A DNA stretch of 21,907 bases, from the NCBI GenBank assembly GCA_002348365.1, contig DEBC01000118.1, forward strand, positions 1 to 21,907, given 5' to 3'. The stretch's first letter is position 1. Each line of letters begins with the position of its first letter. The notes under the pieces were generated by a model. The model was not told the DNA's origin. It did not search any database and was given only the letters and a program-made list of their open reading frames with translations. Origin of the DNA: Alphaproteobacteria bacterium UBA2966. GTDB taxonomy: Bacteria > Pseudomonadota > Alphaproteobacteria > UBA2966. The position numbers and the translations under genes are program-made. Shown piece by piece: positions 1 to 8,603 of this stretch.

Positions 1-1325
1 ATGGCGCGTTGTCCGAGACGACGGAATCTGGCCATGGGGAATTGCGGGATCGGTCGGGCCAACGCCTGGGGAATCGCCTTATCACCGCCAATCCGCTCGG
101 CAAGCAGAGAGCCGAAATGCAAGGCCGGCGCCACGCCGATTCCGCAGTATCCCAGTGAGAACCACACGTTGGGGAATTCGTCGAGATGATGGACGTGAGG
201 GGATGAATCGTAGGGAAGGCAGACCCATCCGGCCCAGTAGTAGTCGAGGCTCAGAGACGAGAGCGCCGGGAACTTTTTCGCAACGGCATTGAGAAGATTG
301 TCCTTCCATTTGGGCGCACCTGCCGCGCGTTCATTGATAGGCCCTCGCCCACCGATCATCAGTCGATCGTCGGGCAGACGACGGTAGTAGAACAATACGT
401 GCCGGGTGTCGGACACGGGAGCAGTCGAGATGAAGTTCGTTGCTGCCTTCTCTTCCGACGTCATGGGCCGCGTCACCATGATGTTCGACAGCACCGGCAG
501 GGTCCTGTGCTTCAAAGACGGATGCAGGGCGTCACCTGTGTAGCCGTTGGTGGCAATTATTATGTGCTTGGCGCGGAGGCCCGCGCCCGATGTTTGCACG
601 ACGAACCCATCATCATCGGACTGCCACCCCAGAACGGGACTTGAACGGTATACGGATGCGCCGGCACCCCGGGCCATTCGCAATACGCCCTGGCCAAGTT
701 TCAGGGGATGAACACCCAGGCCGTCCGGGAACTTCAGAGCACCGTAGGCCTCGCTACTCCTGAAATAGTTCTGTTCGATCTCGCTGGCGTCGAGCAATTC
801 CGCACCGTAACCGAAGGTTTCGGTCATCAACCTGTGGTCGGAATCCAGCCCAGCGACGCTGCCCGGGTTGTGCGCCACACGAAGAGTCCCCTCGTCCTGC
901 ACGTCACAATCGATATTTCCATCGGCGATCAAGGTTCTCAGGGTACGCACTGCGGCCAGCTGTTCTTCGAACAACGCATGGGCATTCTCGGCACCCCAAT
1001 GTTCAATCCACTTGCGCAGAGGAACTCGGCCAATGCCGGGCCTGACGCTGCCGCCATTTCTACCGCTGCAACCCCAGCCCGGAACGTGGGCTTCCAGTAC
1101 GGCGACTGCCGCACCGTGATTTCGGGCCAGATGATATGCGGCACTCAATCCCGTGTAGCCGCCGCCGACAATGGCCACGTCTACCTCTCGATCGGTTTGA
1201 AAGACGCCATCGTCTTCGGGTTGCGGGCCTGCCGTCGCGGCCCAATAGCTGTCCGGCAGGGGCAGTCCGGCGCCGGGGCCTGTTGCCGTCAGTGGATCAT
1301 AGGGGATTGTCTTGGGATCAGGCAT
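1..1325 (-). CDS. FAD-dependent oxidoreductase, DAO/PuuB-like (3' end cut by window edge)
   Basis: Translating the minus strand from the ATG at 1325-1323 gives about 441 open codons to the window edge. The N terminus carries a Rossmann dinucleotide motif GGGYTGLSAAYHLA at residues 54-67, with the ribose-binding Glu at about 78. A GCSGRNGGS stretch follows at about 85-93, as in the gamma-glutamylputrescine oxidase (PuuB)/glycine oxidase branch of the DAO family. The visible end (FSLGYCGIGVAPALHFG, then a PIPQFPMARF segment) is the usual C-terminal FAD-contacting region, so only a few residues should be missing. Members oxidise secondary or primary amines such as sarcosine, D-amino acids or glutamylputrescine using O2 or a quinone. 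It lies 22 bp after hyuB and is probably the last or next-to-last gene of the operon. In this context oxidation of an amino acid released from a hydantoin (for example sarcosine) is plausible, but the substrate is inferred. Confidence 0.88.
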   Translation of the reverse strand, partial: MPDPKTIPYDPLTATGPGAGLPLPDSYWAATAGPQPEDDGVFQTDREVDVAIVGGGYTGLSAAYHLARNHGAAVAVLEAHVPGWGCSGRNGGSVRPGIGRVPLRKWIEHWGAENAHALFEEQLAAVRTLRTLIADGNIDCDVQDEGTLRVAHNPGSVAGLDSDHRLMTETFGYGAELLDASEIEQNYFRSSEAYGALKFPDGLGVHPLKLGQGVLRMARGAGASVYRSSPVLGWQSDDDGFVVQTSGAGLRAKHIIIATNGYTGDALHPSLKHRTLPVLSNIMVTRPMTSEEKAATNFISTAPVSDTRHVLFYYRRLPDDRLMIGGRGPINERAAGAPKWKDNLLNAVAKKFPALSSLSLDYYWAGWVCLPYDSSPHVHHLDEFPNVWFSLGYCGIGVAPALHFGSLLAERIGGDKAIPQALARPIPQFPMARFRRLGQRA

Positions 1326-1347
1326 GCGGCCCGAGGTGCGGAGGCCT

Positions 1348-3000
1348 CTACTCGGCCGCCTGAGCGGCCGGTGGCGTGACCAGGCCGGACTCCAGATCGT
1401 CGTGAAGTCGATCGGTGGAGCGTTCGCTCGGGTCGCCGTAGCCTCCGCCGCCACCTGTCTCACTGATCACGACATCGCCACGGTTCAATTTGATACTTGT
1501 TTTTGAGGCAACGGCCTCTTCGTTTCCGTTCATCCGGACGACACGCGTGCGCGCATGATCGCCTGGCTCGCCGCCGAATGCACCCTCTGGCGCCACTCGA
1601 TAACGGTCCGAATAGTGCGCCATGGTGACATCGTCTGAAAGAATCTCGAACTTTCGCAGCAGTCCGTTACCGCCACGGAACTTGCCCCGTCCACCCGAAT
1701 CTGGCCGCAAGGCATATTCGGTTACGCGAAAGAAGTTGTACTGCTGATCCAGAGATTCGACTGGAATATTGCTACAATTCGAGAGCGGGCCGTCCACACC
1801 GTCTGTACCGTCCGATCCGGGACCGGCGCCATAACCACCGCCATAAATCTCCAGATAGATGCTGTAATTGCCATCGACCAGCTGGCTCATGCAGATCGAA
1901 TGCGTGGTGTCGAAGCCTGTCGCGATCACTTTGTCCGGTACGGCCTTGGCCAGCGCCTTCACAACTGCGTCGAAGGCGCGAAAAGCCGGAATCATGCGGG
2001 CCCTGACCGGAACCGGAGGCTTTGGGTTCAGCAGGCTACCGTATGGCGCGGTGACCGTTATCGGCGCCGCCAATCCCTGATTGAACGGAATGTCCGGAGA
2101 ACTGGCCACAGCCTTCACTGCGGCCAATGCGGCCGAAACCGTTGACGCGAACGGACAATTCAAATTCAGCAGAACCTGGGAGGCGCTTCCGGTGAAATCG
2201 ACCGAGATATCATCGCCGGCGACTGTCACCGTGGCTTTGATAAGCAGTGGCTCGGTATGAATGCCGTCGTCGTCGACTGCATCTTCACCCTCATAGACGC
2301 CATCGGGAATCTCCGAAATTGCGGCCCGCATACGCCGCTCCGAGTATGCAAGGTGGGATTCCATGACGGAGAGGATCGTCTCGACCCCATAGCGGGCACA
2401 GAGCTGCTTGACCCGTTCGCCGCCGATCGCGTTGGCCGCGAACTGGGCATTAAAATCCCCGATCGTCAGTTCGGGCACGCGAATATTGGCGGTGATCAAT
2501 CTCTCGAACGAACCACCATTCCAGTCACGCTGCATGTTGTAGCGCGATGGCGGAATGATGATGCCCTCCTGGTGAACATCCGTGGCATCGGGATTCATTC
2601 CTGGTGCGCCACCACCGAGATCGAGATGGTGAGCGACGCTGGCGCTGAAGCCGACAAGGGTTCCTTCGTAAAAGATCGGAGAGAAGATGAAAACGTCCGG
2701 GAGGTGCTGGCCACCCTCGAACGGGCTGTTGTTGATGTAGAAATCGCCCTCCTCGAGGTCGTCGGGCGGGACGATCTCGGCACAGGGTTTGAAGGTCGCG
2801 CCCAACGGCCCCAGTTGCATCGGAATCAATTCCGCCTGCGCGACCACATTGCCCTTTCTGTCCAACAGGGCCGCAGAACCGTCGCTCGCCTCACGCAGAA
2901 TTGTAGAATAGGCGGACCGGATCAGTTTCACGCCCATTTCACGGGCAGAGGCGATCAGTCCCTGGCTGATAACAGCCTGATCGATTGGATCAACGTTCAT
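1348..3000 (-). CDS. hyuB: Hydantoinase B / oxoprolinase family subunit (HyuB)
   Basis: This 550-aa protein spans the full HyuB (hydantoinase_B) family length. It opens with DPIDQAVISQGLIASAREMG and the conserved LIRSAYSTILREASDGSAAL region. Next come the INNSPFEGGQHLPDVFIFSP block and the SVAHHLDLGGGAPGM metal-binding-like block. The C terminus has the GGxGGYGDPSERS ending typical of the family. HyuB pairs with HyuA to form ATP-dependent N-methylhydantoinase, 5-oxoprolinase or related ring-opening enzymes, and the same fold occurs in acetone/acetophenone carboxylases. I start at the ATG at 3000 because it has a GAGG about 6 nt upstream. The frame also opens at a TTG (3027), which would add 9 residues but has no comparable site. 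HyuA ends at 3030, about 30 nt upstream, so the two are co-transcribed. Confidence 0.92.
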   Translation of the reverse strand: MNVDPIDQAVISQGLIASAREMGVKLIRSAYSTILREASDGSAALLDRKGNVVAQAELIPMQLGPLGATFKPCAEIVPPDDLEEGDFYINNSPFEGGQHLPDVFIFSPIFYEGTLVGFSASVAHHLDLGGGAPGMNPDATDVHQEGIIIPPSRYNMQRDWNGGSFERLITANIRVPELTIGDFNAQFAANAIGGERVKQLCARYGVETILSVMESHLAYSERRMRAAISEIPDGVYEGEDAVDDDGIHTEPLLIKATVTVAGDDISVDFTGSASQVLLNLNCPFASTVSAALAAVKAVASSPDIPFNQGLAAPITVTAPYGSLLNPKPPVPVRARMIPAFRAFDAVVKALAKAVPDKVIATGFDTTHSICMSQLVDGNYSIYLEIYGGGYGAGPGSDGTDGVDGPLSNCSNIPVESLDQQYNFFRVTEYALRPDSGGRGKFRGGNGLLRKFEILSDDVTMAHYSDRYRVAPEGAFGGEPGDHARTRVVRMNGNEEAVASKTSIKLNRGDVVISETGGGGGYGDPSERSTDRLHDDLESGLVTPPAAQAAE

Positions 3001-3029
3001 GTCGTGCCTCAGTCCTTCGCAGGGCAAGT

Positions 3030-5045
3030 CTACGCATCCTTCCGGATAATAAGATTATCGTGTTCGTCGTGGCTACAATGCCAGCCCTGCGGCACATAAA
3101 TGGTCGATGTCTCATCTGCGATGAGCGCCGGACCCGTCAACTTCCTACCTCGCTCGCACGCGGAACGACTCATCACCAGGCACTGGGTCTTGTCACCACG
3201 ATCGAATATTTCGCCGTCTGTTTCGAAGGCCTCCATCCCATGGACTTCCGACAACGTTGGGATAGGACCGGGCGGTGCCGAAACCCCAAGCCGGAATGAG
3301 ACGATTTCCACTCGCTGTCGGCCCGCGTCCCCGAACGCAAAGATCTGATGGTGCGCCTCGACAAAGCGTTCCAGCAGAATATCCGTGTTGAGTTCACGTA
3401 ACGCGGCATCATCGAGGGTCACCGGTATTTCAAACGCCTGGCCGACAAACCGCATCTCCAACGTGTGAGTGTAGTCGAGGTCCTCCGTCAGGCCCAACTG
3501 CGCGAAGGCTTGGGCCGCGCGCTCCCTCATCGTCCCGAATATCTCACGGACGTCATCAGAGACCGTTCCTTCGACGATCAGGTGGTGTGTGAAACTGTCG
3601 TAGCGCAGAAAATCAGCTGCAAGTAATCCGAATGCCGACAACACGCCGGCATTCGGCGGCACCACAACGGTACCGATCTCGAGTTCTTCGGCGACGCGAA
3701 CCGCATGCAACGGTCCGGCACCACCGAACGGGACGAGTACGTAGTCCCGCGGGTCACGACCGCGCTCGGTCGATACCAGTTGGATCGCGCGAACGATATT
3801 GGCATCGGCAACCCGCAATGCAGCATCAGCCATCTGTTCGAGATTCATGTCGAACCGTTCAGCCAAGGATGACAGGGCCGCTTCCGACTTGGCGTGATCC
3901 AGTGACATGCGCCCGCCGACAAACGCTTCTGACTTCAATGTCCCGCGCACCAGATGTGCATCGGTCACCGCCGGCAGGATTCCGCCACGGCCATAGCAGG
4001 CCGGGCCAGGATCCGCCCCTGTCGACTCCGGGCCGACCCGGAGCATACCGCCGTCATCGACCCAGATGATGGAGCCACCCCCGGCCCCAATGGTAGCGAT
4101 ATCGATGACCGGTGTGCGAACAGGAAGTCCGTTGATCTCGGTCTCGGTGGAAAGATCGGGCCGGCCATCGCGAATGAGACACACATCGGTACTGGTGCCT
4201 CCCATGTCCAGCGTGATGATGTCGGTGAAACCCGAGATCCCCGCCTGCCGCACGGCGCCCATCACACCCGCCGCGGGACCGGAGTAGAGACTTGTAATGG
4301 CGTTCCGACGAATGCCCTCAGTGGGCAGGCGCCCGCCGTTCGATTGCATGATTGAAAAGTTGCGTCGATACCCGCGTGCATCGAGTTCGTCTTGGAGGCG
4401 CGAAATATAGGAATCAATGACCGGCTGAACATAAGCCGACAACGTTGTCGTCGTCGCGCGCTCGTACTCCCGGAACTCCCGGGTAACCTCGGCGGAATGG
4501 GTCACAAATACGTCTGGAAATCGCTCGCGTATCAAGTTGGCCAGTTGCTCTTCATGAGCTGGATTGGCATAGGAATTAAGAAAACAGATCGCGACCGCCC
4601 CATAGTTCCCCCCAGCGAGCGCCGCCTCCACCACGTGTTGAGCCGAATTCATGTCGAGCGATGTGACCACAGAGCCGTCCGCTGTGATTCGCTCGTTGAT
4701 CTCGAAGGTATCGGACCGCGCCACGACGGGCTGGGGCTTTTGATAAAAGAGATCGTAGATCCTTTTGCGGTCGTGACGTTGCAGCAGGAGGAGGTCGCGA
4801 AACCCCGAAGTCACAAAGAATGCGACCTTCGCGCCCTTACGCTCGAGAATGGCATTGGTGGCGACCGTTGAACCGTGAACAAGGTCCTCGATTTGATCGA
4901 GCTGGATCTGAGCAGCATCGAGCGACGACAGCGCGCCTTCGTCGGGCCGTGCCGGCGTACTGGGTACTTTGGCAACTGTTACTTTGCCCTGGTCGATAGC
5001 GACGAGGTCCGTGAACGTGCCGCCGACTTCAATCCCCACCCGCAA
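3030..5045 (-). CDS. hyuA: Hydantoinase/oxoprolinase subunit A (HyuA, ASKHA ATPase)
   Basis: This 671-aa protein is the usual length for HyuA. The N-terminal VGGTFTDLVAI (residues about 7-17) is the phosphate-1 loop of the sugar kinase/Hsp70/actin fold. DMGGTSTDVCLI in the middle is the second nucleotide loop and PFGGAGPLHA is the later conserved block. The family couples ATP hydrolysis to opening of cyclic amide or imide rings (N-methylhydantoin, 5-oxoproline, other hydantoins), or to carboxylation in the acetone carboxylase branch. The ORF starts at a TTG preceded by AGGAG with an 8-nt spacer, so a TTG start is credible; a GTG two codons later is the alternative. It lies 89 bp after the TauD-like gene and immediately upstream of hyuB, the standard pairing. 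The exact ring substrate cannot be read from sequence. Confidence 0.92.
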   Translation of the reverse strand: MRVGIEVGGTFTDLVAIDQGKVTVAKVPSTPARPDEGALSSLDAAQIQLDQIEDLVHGSTVATNAILERKGAKVAFFVTSGFRDLLLLQRHDRKRIYDLFYQKPQPVVARSDTFEINERITADGSVVTSLDMNSAQHVVEAALAGGNYGAVAICFLNSYANPAHEEQLANLIRERFPDVFVTHSAEVTREFREYERATTTTLSAYVQPVIDSYISRLQDELDARGYRRNFSIMQSNGGRLPTEGIRRNAITSLYSGPAAGVMGAVRQAGISGFTDIITLDMGGTSTDVCLIRDGRPDLSTETEINGLPVRTPVIDIATIGAGGGSIIWVDDGGMLRVGPESTGADPGPACYGRGGILPAVTDAHLVRGTLKSEAFVGGRMSLDHAKSEAALSSLAERFDMNLEQMADAALRVADANIVRAIQLVSTERGRDPRDYVLVPFGGAGPLHAVRVAEELEIGTVVVPPNAGVLSAFGLLAADFLRYDSFTHHLIVEGTVSDDVREIFGTMRERAAQAFAQLGLTEDLDYTHTLEMRFVGQAFEIPVTLDDAALRELNTDILLERFVEAHHQIFAFGDAGRQRVEIVSFRLGVSAPPGPIPTLSEVHGMEAFETDGEIFDRGDKTQCLVMSRSACERGRKLTGPALIADETSTIYVPQGWHCSHDEHDNLIIRKDA

Positions 5046-5134
5046 ATCACAATCTCCTGCTTGTCCCGAAGGTATAGCGGGACTTAACCCTTCAACACGT
5101 ATAGATCAACCTTCGCACCACGACCGGAGCAAAC

Positions 5135-5980
5135 TCAGAAGGGAATATCCCCCTTCAGGGTGATTCGATGCATTTCCCGGCGATGGCCTTGGTAATCGTT
5201 GAGGGGCAGGTGCTGACTCGTCCGGTTGTCCCAGATGACAAGTGTGCCGGGCGACCAACGCACCCGGCAGGTGAAGGCGTCCTGCACCTGATGTCGGAAC
5301 AGAAATTCCAGCAGTGGCGTGCTTTCCGCTTGGGTCATACCGTCGAAGCACACTGTGTGGCCGGAATTGACATAAAGGGCCTTTTCTCCGGTTTCCGGAT
5401 GTGTGCGGACAACGGGGTGAACTGCCGTAAGGGTTTCGCTTTTGCGCTTCTCACTGACGTTGGTGCGAATCTGGTTTGCCTTCTCAGATGTATTGAAGCC
5501 ACGCAGGGGCGCCAGAAGTGCTTTCATTCCGTCTGACAGCGCTTCATAGGCCGCGACCTGGCTGGCAAACAGAGTGTCCCCACCCTTCGGAGGAATTTCC
5601 CGGGCCAGCAGCATGGTGGCCGACGGCGGACGCTCCAGGTATGCAGTGTCGGTGTGCCAGATGCCACCGAAATTCTGCATCTCGTGGGCTTCTTTGATGA
5701 CGGGTGTGATAAACGGATAGTTCTCAATTCCAGGAACAAAGGGATAGATGTCAGGCTCACCCATGTGCCTGGCGAATGCGATCTGCTGTTCCGGTGAAAG
5801 ATCCTGATCGCGGATGACGAGCACGTGGTGGCGCAGGAAAGCCGCCCAGATCTCCTTCAGGACTGGCTCTTGGAGGGGACGATCCAGCCTCAGACCGCGG
5901 ATCTCCAGCCCGATTGTCGGAGATAGAATCTCGCCTTCAAACGGCAGGTCTGGCTGCGCGGGTACAGTTTGCGTGCTCAT
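5135..5980 (-). CDS. TauD/TfdA-family Fe(II)/2-oxoglutarate dioxygenase
   Basis: This 281-aa protein is the normal length for TauD/TfdA enzymes. The 2-His-1-carboxylate facial triad is visible as H109-T-D111 (in IWHTDTAYLE) and H257 (in WDNRTSQHLP). The GHRREMHR stretch around 265-272 supplies the 2-oxoglutarate-binding Arg. The family hydroxylates small organic acids, commonly releasing sulfite, cleaving aryl-ether bonds, or demethylating or removing side chains. It starts at the ATG at 5980, 32 bp after the JmjC-type gene, and sits inside the same minus-strand run. Within an aromatic/N-heterocycle operon it could remove a side chain, or an N- or O-alkyl group, before ring attack; this is inference. 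Confidence 0.93.
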   Translation of the reverse strand: MSTQTVPAQPDLPFEGEILSPTIGLEIRGLRLDRPLQEPVLKEIWAAFLRHHVLVIRDQDLSPEQQIAFARHMGEPDIYPFVPGIENYPFITPVIKEAHEMQNFGGIWHTDTAYLERPPSATMLLAREIPPKGGDTLFASQVAAYEALSDGMKALLAPLRGFNTSEKANQIRTNVSEKRKSETLTAVHPVVRTHPETGEKALYVNSGHTVCFDGMTQAESTPLLEFLFRHQVQDAFTCRVRWSPGTLVIWDNRTSQHLPLNDYQGHRREMHRITLKGDIPF

Positions 5981-6012
5981 GAGTCACCGTGCCGTCTGGG
6001 GACCCGGCACCG

Positions 6013-7203
6013 CTATGCGGCTGGACCGATCACGTCCATGTTCTGGAGCTGGGCCAAGAGCTCTTCAACACGCTCCTCGCCGAGATGGGCAAAGAGGGCC
6101 CGAACCTCGGTATCCAGGAACTTTGGATGCTCCAGCACCCAGCTGACGAGATCCTGCGCACCGGATGGAATCGGAATACCCGCCTTCTCACTCCGCAGAA
6201 AGTAGGTGTCACCGCGCCGGACGACCCGAAGCCCCTCGGTCTTCAACTGAATTTCCTTGGCCGCCGGACGCTCGGGCAAATCATACGCGCCCCGCGTTCC
6301 CTGACGCCGGTTCTGCAGCTGAACCACGGCATCGAGGAAATTGGGCTCCTGCACCATCGCCTTGAGGCGGTCCCCCAGGTCGCTCAACCGTTGACCAAGA
6401 TTTGCAACGCCGTCGTTGCCATCGTCCCTTGGAAGATCCTGGCGGAACAAGCTGTCCGCCATGGCCTCATCCTCCATCAATTCGAAGAGATCGAGGCCCC
6501 GAACCAGAATGACCCCGAATGTGAGGTGAAGCGTGGCGAAACTGGAAGCCAAAGCGTCGTGGTACTGACCCCGAGGAATGTACAGAAGGTCGCCGGGAGT
6601 CATATGAACTTCCATCAACAGCTCGCGGCGGTTCTGCATATGTTGTTCGGTCGTGAGGTCGAGGAAAGTCGAATGATGGACCGGATTGTCAAGGCGTCCC
6701 TCGTAGACGTTCCAGGTTTTTTCCCCCTCGGTGTGCAAGGCGAACACTTCATGGGTGTCGAAGTGACTGTCGAAGGCCTTGTGACCGGCGAAGGAGCAAT
6801 AGAGGTTGAGCTGGGTGTAGCCCTTCAGCGTGCGTTCCAAAAGATCGGCAACTGCCTGGATACCGGGCGATATCGTGTCGATCGAGTTCAGGACCAGTGA
6901 GGCGCCGCGAGACATCTGAGACTTGACCAATTCCGGATCGGGCTGCAGGACGCGCGTGCCCAAACCCGGAACCAGCCGGCAATAGTCTTCCGCCGGGACT
7001 GGGGCGATATCTTGAAAGAGCCTCAAATTGTCCTTGGTCCAAAATGCGTTGATGGCCAATGCCTGATTGAGGCTGTCCCACGACATCACGTCGGAGAACT
7101 TGTCCGCCTCACCCGGAATGTGCAGCGGCTTCTGCCCGTAGTACGCGCCGAAAAACTCTTCGGCTGTTATCGGGGCGATGAGTTCGTCAAACGTGGTTAC
7201 CAT
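6013..7203 (-). CDS. JmjC/Cupin_4 (ribosomal-oxygenase-like) Fe(II)/2OG oxygenase
   Basis: This 396-aa protein has the layout of bacterial ROX-type JmjC proteins. The N-terminal region contains FFGAYYGQKPLHIPG (about 17-31). The double-stranded beta-helix core has iron ligands H147 and D149 (in DSHFDTHEVF) and H215 (in PRGQYHDAL). The C-terminal 100 or so residues end in a winged-helix-like helical segment. Characterised relatives (RoxA/YcfD, NO66/MINA) hydroxylate a His or Arg in ribosomal proteins; others act on peptides or small molecules. It lies 39 bp after the histidine kinase and 32 bp before the TauD-like gene. A protein-hydroxylase fold in a catabolic operon is unexpected. It may be a metabolite oxygenase, or it may act on a peptide such as the NHLP precursor encoded nearby. 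The family call is firm but the substrate is unknown. Confidence 0.88.
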   Translation of the reverse strand: MVTTFDELIAPITAEEFFGAYYGQKPLHIPGEADKFSDVMSWDSLNQALAINAFWTKDNLRLFQDIAPVPAEDYCRLVPGLGTRVLQPDPELVKSQMSRGASLVLNSIDTISPGIQAVADLLERTLKGYTQLNLYCSFAGHKAFDSHFDTHEVFALHTEGEKTWNVYEGRLDNPVHHSTFLDLTTEQHMQNRRELLMEVHMTPGDLLYIPRGQYHDALASSFATLHLTFGVILVRGLDLFELMEDEAMADSLFRQDLPRDDGNDGVANLGQRLSDLGDRLKAMVQEPNFLDAVVQLQNRRQGTRGAYDLPERPAAKEIQLKTEGLRVVRRGDTYFLRSEKAGIPIPSGAQDLVSWVLEHPKFLDTEVRALFAHLGEERVEELLAQLQNMDVIGPAA

Positions 7204-7242
7204 GTCACGGAGACTACCGCATGGCGGTGGCGCGGTGCGAGA

Positions 7243-8475
7243 TCAATCCTGCACGGCTGTCGCTGACTCTTCCGATGCTGGCAGATCGAAATAGAAAGTT
7301 GCGCCGCCATTTTTATTCGCATCAAACCCTATCATTCCTTCGTGCGCTTCGACGATTGACTTGGCGATACTGAGGCCGAGTCCTGTACCCGACTGCACAC
7401 CCGGTCGTGCCTCCTTGCTTTGGCTAAACCGCTCGAATACTCGATTCCTGAATTTCTCGGGTACACCGAGGCCATCATCAGCCAAAGAGACCCTGTTACA
7501 ACCGTTTCGGCGAGCCACCGATATCTCAACGCGGCCATTACGCGATGAAAACTTGGCGGCGTTGGAAAGCAGATTTGCGAGGACCTGCAAGAGACGGTTT
7601 TTGTTCGCCTTGACCTTCGCAATTGCCGATCCATCCAGCAGATGGAATGTTACGGCGAAGCTCTGTGCGTACATCTCGTTGAGTTCGATTGATTCACGGA
7701 CGAGGTCGACAAGATTCAGTTCCTCGACGGAGAATTCAAAATTGCCATCCTCCATGCGTTCGATATCTAGAATGTCATCGACGAGAGATGCCAGAAGATC
7801 CGAATTGCATTTCGCGATTGCGATCAGCTTTTTCGCCTGCGCGTCTAGGGGGCCCTCCATTCCGCCCTCTATCAAACTGATCGCCCCGGCAATCGCGGTG
7901 ATTGGGGTTCGAAGTTCATGGCTGACTGCGGAGATGAGTTCAGATCGCAAGACCAGAAAACGATCCCGTTCGTCTGCAAGCCGCCTGGTAGCGGCAATGC
8001 CCCATATCACAATGGCGTTGAAAACAGCCACGCCGAACACCCATGTGATCGGCGAACCGAACATAAGCCCTGTGACCCTTGGCTCATTGTTGAACAATGG
8101 TTCAGAAACGTGCGGCTCCAGCACCGCAAATCCAGTTGTACCCACCGCGACCACCAGGATAGCGATAAATCCGAGACGCGGCCCCAACAGCAAGCCGGCA
8201 GCCACGGGATAGATCATGAGTGCAGGAGATATGAGCGGCGCCTCATGGATATCGGCCAGCGATACCAATGCTCCATAAAACAGATACTCGCCGAGGAATG
8301 TATACGCGGCCAGATTGAAATTACCCAGCCATCTGAGGATCGCCAGATTTCCGAGCAGCAACAGCGGGATCCAGATTCCAATGAGAGATCCGAGCGGTGT
8401 GCCCTCGCCGCTTCCGGTGGACCGTCCCACGAACCATGAAATTACGGAAAGAAACAGGACCAGTACGATCAGCAA
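7243..8475 (-). CDS. Membrane sensor histidine kinase (N terminus interrupted by amber codon)
   Basis: The open frame gives 410 aa from a TTG. The first 160 residues hold about five or six hydrophobic segments, forming a membrane sensor without a large periplasmic domain. The HisKA helix follows with phospho-acceptor H186 in SHELRTP. The ATPase then shows the N box (NLLSNAAKFS), G1 (DDGLGVP), F box (FERFSQ) and G2 (GTGLGLSIA). The kinase core is complete. No Shine-Dalgarno precedes the TTG, and 25 coding-like codons lie in the same frame just upstream, separated by one TAG at 8484-8482. The real protein probably began at about 8559. No response regulator gene is in the window, so this is an orphan kinase lying within the catabolic gene run. 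It might sense the substrate and control the operon through a distant regulator, which is inference. Confidence 0.85.
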   Translation of the reverse strand: MLIVLVLFLSVISWFVGRSTGSGEGTPLGSLIGIWIPLLLLGNLAILRWLGNFNLAAYTFLGEYLFYGALVSLADIHEAPLISPALMIYPVAAGLLLGPRLGFIAILVVAVGTTGFAVLEPHVSEPLFNNEPRVTGLMFGSPITWVFGVAVFNAIVIWGIAATRRLADERDRFLVLRSELISAVSHELRTPITAIAGAISLIEGGMEGPLDAQAKKLIAIAKCNSDLLASLVDDILDIERMEDGNFEFSVEELNLVDLVRESIELNEMYAQSFAVTFHLLDGSAIAKVKANKNRLLQVLANLLSNAAKFSSRNGRVEISVARRNGCNRVSLADDGLGVPEKFRNRVFERFSQSKEARPGVQSGTGLGLSIAKSIVEAHEGMIGFDANKNGGATFYFDLPASEESATAVQD

Positions 8476-8559
8476 CTGAGCCTAGTTACGAATATCACCA
8501 CCGACTCTCAGGGAAGGATCAAGAAACGAGTCCAGCAGACGCTGGAAGAGCACGATCAT
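8476..8559 (-). pseudogene. Probable original N terminus of the histidine kinase, ended by in-frame TAG
   Basis: From the ATG at 8559-8557 the kinase frame reads 25 codons ending DPSLRVGGDIRN, then a TAG at 8484-8482, then AQLL and the first membrane helix of the kinase. The short amphipathic stretch resembles the cytosolic lead-in before the first helix of related kinases, where a basic or polar residue would replace the stop. A purine-rich GGAAGGG lies about 13 nt before the ATG, a loose fit to a ribosome-binding site. It is either a real nonsense mutation, a recoded or suppressed stop, or a sequencing error. Confidence 0.6.
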
Positions 8560-8603
8560 GGTGTGGGCAAATCCCTTCCGTCAGCCCATTGCCTCATCAT
8601 GCG

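Noticed and set aside
708..1379. A 223-codon plus-strand open frame.
   Set aside because: It is antisense to the FAD oxidoreductase, whose dinucleotide motif and family blocks are clear.
2257..3099. A 280-codon plus-strand open frame across hyuB.
   Set aside because: It is antisense to an intact hyuB, has no recognisable domain and no ribosome-binding site.
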